Source: Anaerolineales bacterium UBA5069
GTDB lineage: Bacteria; Chloroflexota; Anaerolineae; Caldilineales; Caldilineaceae
Assembly: GCA_002415895.1 (NCBI GenBank)
Contig: DIAV01000038.1
Span: forward strand, 1 to 5,019
Direction of reading: 5' to 3'
Length of the DNA stretch: 5,019 nt
Numbering within the stretch: the first letter of the stretch is position 1; each line of letters starts with the position of its first letter. Below, piece after piece: positions 1-5,019 of the stretch. The position numbers and the translations under genes are program-made. Under the pieces are notes generated by a model. That model was given only the letters and a program-made list of their open reading frames with translations. It was not told the DNA's origin and made no database searches.

Positions 1-645
1 GGCTTCCAGCTTCTGGCGCAACTGCGCAAAGTAGACGCGCAGATAGTGCGTCTCCTCAACATAGTCGGGACCCCACACCTGGCGCAGAATTTGCCGGTGG
101 GTCAGCACGCGCCCGGCGTGCTGGACCATGAGGCGCAGCAGCGCATACTCGGTCGGCGTCAGTTTCACCGGCTCGCCACGCAGCATCACCACGCGCCGTA
201 CGAGGTCAACCTGTAGATCCCCAAAGGTATAAATGGTGTCGGCGGGCGCGGGCTGGGCGTGGCGTGCGGCCACGCGCAGGCGCGCCAACAGTTCGACTGT
301 GCTAAAAGGCTTCGTGAGATAATCGTCGGCCCCGGCGTCAAGCGCGGCGGCCTTGTCGCGATCGGCGTCGCGCACCGAGAGCATGATCACGGGCGTGTTC
401 GTCCACTCGCGCACATGCTTGAGCACATCCAGGCCGTCGCGATCGGGCAGGTTCAGGTCAAGCACAATCAAATCGGGGCGCAGGCGCGCCGCCTCGGCAA
501 TGGCCTGCTTGCCGTTCTCGGCCTCGGCCACGCGATAGCCATTGGTTTCGAGGCTGACGCGCAAGAAGCGACGAATCTGAATTTCGTCGTCAACCACGAG
601 AACAAGCGGGCCGCCATTCGGCGCTGGTTGCACAGTGTCGCTCAC
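1..645 (-). CDS. kdpE: KdpE-type response regulator (OmpR/PhoB family), C-terminus cut by window edge
   Basis: DNA-binding response regulator of the Kdp potassium-sensing two-component system; the 215 visible residues were translated by hand from the minus strand. The N-terminal receiver domain (about residues 13-128) has the acidic pair D19/D20 in VLVVDDE, the phospho-acceptor D63 in VLDLNLP, switch residue S90 in IMLS and K112 in LTKPF. The C-terminal winged-helix domain (about 138-215) contains LTPTEYALLRLM and then WGPDYVEETHYLRVYFAQLR, very characteristic of KdpE rather than PhoB or OmpR. E. coli KdpE is 225 residues, so roughly 10-20 residues, including the final wing, lie beyond the left edge. 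The start is GTG at 645-643, chosen because AGGAGG sits 7 nt upstream and the GTG overlaps the TGA of the upstream kinase gene (GTGA). That arrangement implies translational coupling and balanced kinase/regulator synthesis. Family assignment is strong. Regulation of a kdpFABC operon cannot be judged, since none is visible here. Confidence 0.95.
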   Translation of the reverse strand, partial: MSDTVQPAPNGGPLVLVVDDEIQIRRFLRVSLETNGYRVAEAENGKQAIAEAARLRPDLIVLDLNLPDRDGLDVLKHVREWTNTPVIMLSVRDADRDKAAALDAGADDYLTKPFSTVELLARLRVAARHAQPAPADTIYTFGDLQVDLVRRVVMLRGEPVKLTPTEYALLRLMVQHAGRVLTHRQILRQVWGPDYVEETHYLRVYFAQLRQKLEA

Positions 646-2297
646 AGGGTGGCCTCCTGTACGGGTGGCTGCAAGGCGGCGGCTGGCAGCGAAATTGTGA
701 CGCGCAGCCCGCCCGTCGCGCCGTTGGTTGCAGAAAGGGTCCCGTCGTGGGCCTCCACAAGACCTTTGCAGATGGAGAGACCCAGACCTGTGCCACCCGT
801 GGCTGTGCCCGACACGCGATAGAACTTGTCAAAAATGCGCCCCAAATGGTCGGGGGGTACACCTGGCCCCTCGTCTGCAACCGTAATCAGCAGGCGATCG
901 CCGCCAGCATTCGGTTCAATGCGCGCATCAATCGCAATGGGCGTGCCGGACGGCGTGTAGTTGCAGGCGTTATCGATCAGGTTGATCAGCACCTGCTCAA
1001 TCAGCCGAAAATCCATCTGCACAAGAGGTAGCCTGGGCGCAATGTGTGTAGATAACGGCCGGCCATCAAGTAACGTAGCTGTGCTATGCAGCGCCACGCC
1101 GATCACCTCGGCCACATCACACCAATCGCGCCGAATTTGCAGGCGGCCTGAATCCAGGCGCGACATATCGAGCAAATTCTCCACAAGGCGGTTCAGGCGG
1201 CCGGCGGCGACCTGAATATCGCGCACAAGCTGGCGTCCCACTTCCGCATCCTCAACCGAATGGGGCTCGCGCAGGCTGCTGGCCGCGCCTGTAATTGTGG
1301 CCAGCGGGGTGCGCAACTCATGCGAGATGGAGCTGAGCAATGTCGCATAGAGGCGCTCCGATTCGCGCAACATCAGGTTCTGGCGTGTTGCCTCGGCGAG
1401 CACCTCGCGCTCGATCGCCAGCGCGACCTGGCTGGCAAATGTCTCGATGAAGACGCTCTGTTCAAAGGTGGGCGGATCCACCCAGTGGAGCTGCATGCCC
1501 AGCACGCCCACAGTGCGCGCAGGCGTGCGCAGTGGCACGAAGCGCGCCGACACAGTGGGGTAGATATCGGTGAACTGACCTGCGTGCTTCTCATTCGCAT
1601 ACGCCCACAACGCCGCCACAAAGGCATCGGCGTCCACCTCCAGCGTGCTGGCGGGATGGGGCTTGCGCGCCAGATGATCGTCGGCAGCGAGCAGGATGGC
1701 TACATCGGCAGCGAAGACGCGCGTAATTTGCTCCACGGCAGTCGCCAGCACATCCGACAGGCTGGCAGCCGTGGCGGTTTCATTGGCAAGTGTATAGAGC
1801 GCCAGCGTGCGTTTGGCATTGTGGCGCGCCGCGCGCTCCTGCTCGCGCAGGCGCGCCGCCAGGCTCCCTGCCGAGAGTGCAATGACAAAGTAGAGCACAA
1901 GCAGCACAGCGTCTGCGGCATGTGTAATGGCAAAGGTGAAGCGCGGCGTAATAAAGAGATAATTCCACGCCAGCGCGCTGGCAAACGCTGCCAGCAACGC
2001 AGGCCCGCGCCCCAGATAGATGGCAATCAGGAGAACGGCAAAGAGTTCAATCAGCCCAATAGCCTGGTAGCCGAACCAGGGCAGGCTGTTATGCAGCACA
2101 ACATAGGCCGCGCCCAGCAGCACAACAATGAAGAGGCCGAGCGCATACTGCATCCAGAGAGTGCGCGCGATGCGGGCGCGCAGCCGCATGTGCTCCGGCA
2201 CGCGCCCCTGCCCATCTTCCCCATGCTTTGTGAAGACTTCCCTCATTTGCTTTGCCATGTCCTGCGTATTGTAGCGCAACCACGCGAGGGTGGGCAT
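642..2297 (-). CDS. kdpD: Short KdpD-type sensor histidine kinase lacking the N-terminal KdpD/Usp domains
   Basis: Membrane sensor kinase, probable phosphodonor for the adjacent KdpE-type regulator. Residues are counted from the ATG at 2297 (551 aa). Four closely packed membrane helices (about 48-67, 77-95, 98-116, 128-148) form a DUF4118/KdpD transmembrane unit, with the KdpD-like signature NYLFITPRFTF between helices 3 and 4. An arginine-rich stretch follows helix 4 (R149, R151, R155, R158, R163), as in E. coli KdpD. Then come a GAF-like domain (about 175-298), a HisKA domain with H326 in SISHELRTPL, and an HATPase with N-box NLIDNACNYTP (N443), DEGPGVP (475-481), IFDKFYR (488-494) and GGTGLGLSI (501-509). 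All catalytic motifs are intact. E. coli KdpD is 894 residues; its roughly 400-residue cytoplasmic half (Walker-containing KdpD domain plus Usp domain) is absent, and nothing like it lies upstream. The start is uncertain: a TTG at 2327 and ATGs at 2297, 2258, 2246 and 2189 are all in frame, and none has a convincing Shine-Dalgarno. The stop overlaps kdpE by 4 bp. Confidence 0.9.
   Translation of the reverse strand: MPTLAWLRYNTQDMAKQMREVFTKHGEDGQGRVPEHMRLRARIARTLWMQYALGLFIVVLLGAAYVVLHNSLPWFGYQAIGLIELFAVLLIAIYLGRGPALLAAFASALAWNYLFITPRFTFAITHAADAVLLVLYFVIALSAGSLAARLREQERAARHNAKRTLALYTLANETATAASLSDVLATAVEQITRVFAADVAILLAADDHLARKPHPASTLEVDADAFVAALWAYANEKHAGQFTDIYPTVSARFVPLRTPARTVGVLGMQLHWVDPPTFEQSVFIETFASQVALAIEREVLAEATRQNLMLRESERLYATLLSSISHELRTPLATITGAASSLREPHSVEDAEVGRQLVRDIQVAAGRLNRLVENLLDMSRLDSGRLQIRRDWCDVAEVIGVALHSTATLLDGRPLSTHIAPRLPLVQMDFRLIEQVLINLIDNACNYTPSGTPIAIDARIEPNAGGDRLLITVADEGPGVPPDHLGRIFDKFYRVSGTATGGTGLGLSICKGLVEAHDGTLSATNGATGGLRVTISLPAAALQPPVQEATL
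653..658 (-). promoter_or_regulatory. Ribosome binding site fixing the GTG start of kdpE
   Basis: On the minus strand AGGAGG lies inside the last codons of the kinase gene, 7 nt before the GTG at 645. It is a near-perfect Shine-Dalgarno sequence and is the main reason for accepting a GTG start that overlaps the kinase stop codon. Confidence 0.85.
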
Positions 2298-2323
2298 TGC
2301 TCGCTGCTTGCTCGCAGCCCACG

Positions 2324-2374
2324 TCAAGGAGTTGTCAGGGAAACGAAGCGCGAGGTCAAGAAAGTATCAAGAAA
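2324..2374. promoter_or_regulatory. Candidate response-regulator operator: phased TCAAGAAA direct repeats
   Basis: TCAAGAAA occurs exactly twice at 2356-2363 and 2367-2374, separated by GTA, giving an 11-bp repeat period (TTTCTTGA on the other strand). Degenerate copies TCAAGGAG (2324-2331) and TCAGGGAA (2335-2342) are also 11 bp apart, and the gap to the exact pair is 21 bp, about two helical turns. OmpR/PhoB-family regulators, to which KdpE belongs, bind head-to-tail half-sites with about 10-11 bp spacing. The position between the divergent regulator and transporter genes fits an operator. The repeat is seen directly; KdpE binding is inference, and the repeat does not match a KdpE site that I know. 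Confidence 0.5.
2331..2359 (-). promoter_or_regulatory. Weak candidate promoter for the kinase-regulator operon
   Basis: On the minus strand TTGACC (2359-2354) is followed after 17 nt by GACAAC (2336-2331). The -35 element is good but the -10 is poor, with three of six consensus positions. The -35 overlaps the TCAAGAAA repeats, as expected for a promoter that an OmpR-family protein would activate or autoregulate. It would place transcription initiation near 2324, upstream of the ATG at 2297. Low confidence. Confidence 0.25.
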
Positions 2375-2419
2375 CGGCGCGCAATCCACTCTTCCAGAGA
2401 GAAAGACTCCGGCTTCACC

Positions 2420-2448
2420 TTGCATGAGGGTGCGGCGCATCCTACACT
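2420..2448 (+). promoter_or_regulatory. Candidate sigma70-type promoter for the kimA-like operon
   Basis: TTGCAT (2420-2425) and TACACT (2443-2448) are separated by an optimal 17 bp. The -35 matches three of six consensus positions, the -10 four of six. Transcription would begin near 2455, giving a leader of about 87 nt before the ATG at 2542. The phased repeats lie about 80-100 bp upstream of that point. No other pair with acceptable spacing was found nearer the gene. Confidence 0.35.
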
Positions 2449-2530
2449 CGCCATGGTGCGATGCAAACCGTCGCATTGTTGCCCATGTGTGCGCCGCATG
2501 TGGGCGAACTCTCTAAAGGCGCGCAGTGCT

Positions 2531-2534
2531 GGAG
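2531..2534 (+). promoter_or_regulatory. Ribosome binding site that decides the kimA-like start
   Basis: GGAG lies 7 nt before the ATG at 2542. The reading frame is open further upstream to an ATG at 2461, but that one has no Shine-Dalgarno. The extra 27 residues also do not resemble the family N-terminus, which normally begins shortly before a segment like GRALRTGESAHQ. Confidence 0.75.
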
Positions 2535-2541
2535 CGATGCA

Positions 2542-4599
2542 ATGAATATGACACAGGCCCGTGCGTGGACCTTTGGACGTGCCCTGCGCACAGGCGAAAG
2601 TGCACACCAAACCATTAGCAAGACGATTGGCCTCGCGGTCTTTGCCTCCGACTCGCTTTCGTCGGTGGCATACGCAGGTGGAGAAGTCCTGCTGATTCTG
2701 GCCGTGCTGGGCGCAACCTCCTTCTGGATGGCCATTCCCATTACGGTCGCGATTTCGGTGCTTCTGATTATTCTGACATTTTCCTACCGCCAGACGATCT
2801 TCGCCTACCCGGGCGGCGGTGGCGCCTATGTGGTGGCGCGCGATAACCTGGGCGAAAAGGCGGCACAGGTGGCGGGGGCCGCGCTGCTGATTGACTACAT
2901 CCTCACTGTGGCGGTCAGTGTCTCCTCCGGCGTGGACCAGATTGCAAGCATCTTTCCTGTATTGTTCAACTACAAAGTGCAAATTGCGCTGCTGCTCATC
3001 CTCTTCATTACGTTGATGAACCTGCGCGGCATCAAGGAATCGGGGCGCGTCTTTGCCGTGCCCGCATACTGGTTCATCGGCATGATGGTGATCCTGCTGG
3101 TGACGGGCCTGGTGAAGGCAGCCACAGGGGGATTAGCGCCTGTGCAGAATGTGCCCGGGGTGGAAACCGGCACGTTGTCGCTCACCGGGTTTGCCTTCGT
3201 CTTTTTGATCCTGCGCGCGTTTAGCTCGGGCACAACGGCGCTCACAGGCGTAGAGGCGATCAGCAACGGCATTACAGTCTTCAAGAAGCCCAAATCGCGC
3301 AACGCCGCCACCACACTCGTTTGGGATGCAGCAGTGCTCATGTTCATGTTTCTGGGGCTGGGCACTTTGGGCTACCTTGTGCAAGCCCAGCCTTCGGAGC
3401 AGGAAGTGCTGATCTCGCAAGTGGCGCGCGCCGTCTACGGCACAGGCCTCATGCGCACGCTGACGCTGCTCTCGGCCACAGTCATTCTGATTATGGCGGC
3501 CAATACCAGCTTTGCCGATTTCCCGCGCGTGGCGGCGCTCCAGGCCGGTGACGGCTTCCTGCCCCGCCAATTCACCTTTCGCGGCAGTCGCCTTGTCTTT
3601 GGCTGGGGCGTGCTCATTCTGGCCGGTTTTGCCAGCATGCTCATCGTCGTCTTTCAAGGCAACGTCAGCCGTTTGATTCCTCTCTACGCGATTGGGGTCT
3701 TCGTTTGTTTCACGCTTTCGCAGGGGGGTATGGCCAAGCGCTGGCGACGCATTGGCAATCTCATGAAGGCGGGCGAACTGACGCCGGAGCGGTCGATCCC
3801 GACGCACAGCAGCGTTCTTCACTTCGATCGCCACTGGCTGACCAAAATGATGCTCAACGGCTTTGGCGCAGTCATTACGGCTATCGTCGCCGCTATATTC
3901 CTCATTACCAAGTTTACCCACGGCGCATGGATCATTGTGATTCTGATCCCAATGCTGGTATGGCTCTTCTTCACCATTCATCATCACTATCAGCACGTGG
4001 CACAGGCGCTCAGCACACAGGGTGAGACGATCAGCCACACGCGCCACCCCATGCTCACCCTTGTGCTGGTTAGCGGTGTCCATCGCGAAACAATGCGGCT
4101 GGTGGAGGTGGCAAACTCCATGGGCATGCCGTGGCAGGCCGTGCATATTGCCGTCAACGAGGCGGCTGTGCCCGAAATCCAGCGCAAGTGGAATGAGCGC
4201 ATTGGCATGGGCGAACTGCTCATCCTCAAATCGCCCTACCGCAGCGTGGCCCAACCCCTGCGCAGCTACGTCAAGCGCCAGTTGCGCAAGAACCCCGAAG
4301 GCTACGTGCATATTGTAATGGGCGAACTGCGCACCGGCAGCCCCATGGCGCAGATCCTGCACCAGAATGCTCACTTCATTGAGCAGCTTGCGCTCAACGG
4401 CCTTGACGGCGTGCTGACAACCGTTGTGCCCTTCTCGTTGGATAGCGCCACGCGGCGCGGCGGCACTGGCGCGCTCAAATCCAGTGCAGATGCACTACCG
4501 GACGAGGAATGGGACTCGATTGAGGAGCCTGAGTTTCAGGATGTTGAACTTGCGGATGCAGGGCTTGCGAATGAGGTGATTGGGGAGGGTATGCGATGA
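2542..4599 (+). CDS. kimA: KimA-like potassium transporter (APC superfamily permease)
   Basis: Predicted inner-membrane K+ importer of the KimA/YdaO type, 685 residues from the ATG at 2542. About 12 hydrophobic segments cover residues 30-480. Landmarks are FASDSLSSVAYAGGEVLLIL (34-53), SYRQTIFAYPGGGGAYVVA (81-99), LLIDYILTVAVSVSSG (115-130), LNLRGIKESG-like MNLRGIKESG (159-168) and TGVEAISNG (235-243). Residues I recall as coordinating K+ in B. subtilis KimA (D36, Y43, D117, T121, S125, T230, E233, Y377) have counterparts at nearly the same positions: D37, Y44, D118, T122, S126, T235, E238, Y382. The cytosolic C-terminal domain (about 503-631) keeps the Usp-like KimA pattern VSGVHRETMRLVEVA, AVHIAVNE, SPYRSVAQPL and VPFSL; in KimA this domain responds to c-di-AMP. 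An acidic tail of about 50 residues follows, making the protein longer than the 607-residue B. subtilis KimA. It is divergent from the KdpD/KdpE genes and overlaps the next gene by ATGA. A related amino-acid permease remains possible, but the residue pattern favours K+. Confidence 0.87.
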   Translation: MNMTQARAWTFGRALRTGESAHQTISKTIGLAVFASDSLSSVAYAGGEVLLILAVLGATSFWMAIPITVAISVLLIILTFSYRQTIFAYPGGGGAYVVARDNLGEKAAQVAGAALLIDYILTVAVSVSSGVDQIASIFPVLFNYKVQIALLLILFITLMNLRGIKESGRVFAVPAYWFIGMMVILLVTGLVKAATGGLAPVQNVPGVETGTLSLTGFAFVFLILRAFSSGTTALTGVEAISNGITVFKKPKSRNAATTLVWDAAVLMFMFLGLGTLGYLVQAQPSEQEVLISQVARAVYGTGLMRTLTLLSATVILIMAANTSFADFPRVAALQAGDGFLPRQFTFRGSRLVFGWGVLILAGFASMLIVVFQGNVSRLIPLYAIGVFVCFTLSQGGMAKRWRRIGNLMKAGELTPERSIPTHSSVLHFDRHWLTKMMLNGFGAVITAIVAAIFLITKFTHGAWIIVILIPMLVWLFFTIHHHYQHVAQALSTQGETISHTRHPMLTLVLVSGVHRETMRLVEVANSMGMPWQAVHIAVNEAAVPEIQRKWNERIGMGELLILKSPYRSVAQPLRSYVKRQLRKNPEGYVHIVMGELRTGSPMAQILHQNAHFIEQLALNGLDGVLTTVVPFSLDSATRRGGTGALKSSADALPDEEWDSIEEPEFQDVELADAGLANEVIGEGMR
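4582..4589 (+). promoter_or_regulatory. Ribosome binding site for the 96-residue membrane protein
   Basis: The purine-rich GGGGAGGG, inside the last codons of the kimA-like gene, ends 6 nt before the ATG at 4596. It supports translation of the small gene from a start overlapping the upstream stop codon. Confidence 0.75.
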
Positions 4600-4886
4600 A
4601 TCTCTTGCACAGCGTTTCGTTTGCCAACGTGATCTGGATTCTGATCGGCGCGGCGTGGGTTTATGTGCTGGTGCTCGGGTTGGAGGCTGACAAGCCCCTC
4701 AGCGGCGACATGCCTGGCTCTATTGTGCACAACCAAAGCGAGAGGCCCAAGTATTGGGAGGATGACGACTGGGACGACGGCGACCGCCTGGGTGAGACGG
4801 CGAGTTGGACGCTCTTTGGCGCCATGGGCATGGTGCTCTTCTTCCTGCTCTACTGGATGGTGAACATGCACGGGCGGTTGTGGTAA
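4596..4886 (+). CDS. Small two-helix membrane protein with acidic loop, coupled to the kimA-like gene; function unknown
   Basis: I do not recognise this 96-residue protein. Two hydrophobic segments, about residues 10-29 (ANVIWILIGAAWVYVLVLGL) and 71-89 (WTLFGAMGMVLFFLLYWMV), flank a polar loop of about 40 residues. The loop contains a dense acidic cluster with tryptophans, WEDDDWDDGDR, at 54-64. There is no signal-peptide cleavage pattern and no catalytic motif. The start codon overlaps the transporter stop (ATGA) behind GGGGAGGG, so it is very likely translated together with the transporter. That, with the two-helix topology, suggests an accessory or stabilising subunit, or a charge-bearing ion-funnelling partner, but this is inference. 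It is too long and has the wrong topology to be KdpF (about 29 residues, one helix). The reading frame is certainly plausible as a gene because of its RBS, coupling and clean membrane architecture. Confidence 0.8.
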   Translation: MNLLHSVSFANVIWILIGAAWVYVLVLGLEADKPLSGDMPGSIVHNQSERPKYWEDDDWDDGDRLGETASWTLFGAMGMVLFFLLYWMVNMHGRLW

Positions 4887-4929
4887 CCAAAGCGCGCCGC
4901 GCCCAGTGACGAAGCAAGGCTGCGCAGTC

Positions 4930-4959
4930 GGGGGTAGGATCTGGGGGTCGGGTGTGGGG
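4930..4959 (+). other. G-run cluster, possible G-quadruplex
   Basis: Four G-runs of 5, 5, 3 and 4 lie at 4930-4934, 4943-4947, 4950-4952 and 4956-4959, with intervening loops of 8, 2 and 3 nt on the plus strand. This fits a relaxed G-quadruplex pattern in the non-coding sequence 44 bp after the last gene. Formation in the cell is not shown by sequence. Confidence 0.4.
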
Positions 4960-4962
4960 TGG

Positions 4963-5019
4963 TTATTGGTTGATTGGTTTATTGGTGATCGGATGCAGTC
5001 AACCAATAAACCAATCAAC
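4963..5019. repeat. Perfect 18-bp inverted repeat made of ATTGG octamers, open at the window edge
   Basis: The arm GTTGATTGGTTTATTGGT at 4969-4986 is exactly complementary to 5002-5019, with a 15-nt loop. The left side is itself a short tandem array with ATTGG at 4965, 4973 and 4981 (8-bp period); the right arm mirrors this with CCAAT at 5003 and 5011. The left array continues before 4969, so the stem may extend beyond the window. It lies about 80 bp after the last gene. It could be an extragenic palindromic repeat family or the stem of a transcript-end hairpin; no T-tract is visible, so an intrinsic terminator is not supported within this window. Confidence 0.8.

Noticed and set aside
259..822. 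Plus-strand open frame (187 codons) across the kdpE/kdpD junction
   Set aside because: Antisense to two well-supported coupled genes; no domain signature.
2258..2273. TACAAT (minus strand, 2273-2268) as a -10 box giving a near-leaderless kinase transcript from the ATG at 2258
   Set aside because: No acceptable -35 hexamer lies 16-18 bp upstream. Kept only as a reason to regard the kinase start as uncertain.
1260..2516. Long plus-strand open frame (418 codons) opposite the kinase gene
   Set aside because: It is antisense to a gene with unmistakable histidine-kinase motifs. Its translation is rich in R, Q, H and G with no recognisable domain, typical of a GC-rich shadow frame.
2461..2541. N-terminal extension of the transporter from the ATG at 2461
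   Set aside because: There is no Shine-Dalgarno there and the candidate start of transcription is only a few bases upstream. The extra residues are unlike the family, whereas the ATG at 2542 has GGAG at 7 nt.
2449..2541. c-di-AMP (ydaO-type) riboswitch in the transporter leader, as in B. subtilis kimA
   Set aside because: The space from the candidate transcription start to the ATG is under 100 nt and I see no matching conserved hairpin set. A covariance-model search would be decisive.
2356..2982. Minus-strand open frame (208 codons) covering the divergent intergenic region and the start of the transporter
   Set aside because: Composition is that of a shadow frame, there is no recognisable motif, and it conflicts with the transporter N-terminus.
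3133..4374. Long minus-strand open frame (413 codons) opposite the kimA-like gene
   Set aside because: The translation is His/Arg/Glu-rich with no domain pattern, while the plus strand encodes a clear transporter with conserved ion-site residues.
4887..4915. Intrinsic terminator right after the 96-residue gene (GCGC-rich stretch)
   Set aside because: Only a 4-bp GCGC/GCGC pairing is possible and no T-tract follows.

Overview
The window (GC-rich by eye, unidentified bacterium) holds a compact potassium-homeostasis locus. Two regulatory genes read leftward on the minus strand and a transporter operon reads rightward on the plus strand, with a shared divergent control region of about 240 bp between them. 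The taxon cannot be fixed from the sequence. A Chloroflexota-like or similar moderately GC-rich lineage is only a guess, based on the general style of the proteins and on the ATTGG-type intergenic repeat.

Left part (1-2297, minus strand): a KdpD-type sensor histidine kinase that lacks the usual N-terminal KdpD/Usp half, followed by a KdpE-type OmpR/PhoB-family response regulator. The kinase stop and the regulator start overlap in a GTGA tetranucleotide behind a strong AGGAGG, so the two are almost certainly translationally coupled. The regulator runs off the left edge about 10-20 residues before its expected end.

Middle (about 2298-2541): the divergent intergenic region. It carries an exact 8-bp direct repeat with 11-bp spacing (TCAAGAAA at 2356 and 2367), the geometry used by OmpR/PhoB-family regulators. 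Two degenerate copies extend the same phase to the left. A plausible sigma70-type promoter (TTGCAT-17-TACACT) points to the transporter.

Right part (2542-4886, plus strand): a KimA-like APC-superfamily K+ transporter of 685 residues that keeps the spacing of the KimA K+-coordinating residues and the soluble Usp-like C-terminal domain. It is followed, in an ATGA overlap, by a 96-residue two-helix membrane protein with a highly acidic loop that I do not recognise. The last 130 bp are non-coding and hold a G-run cluster and a perfect 18-bp inverted repeat built from ATTGG octamers that reaches the window edge.

Working model (inference): the short KdpD/KdpE pair senses ionic or potassium status and controls the divergent kimA-like operon through the phased repeats. 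The 96-residue protein may be a partner or stability factor of the transporter.
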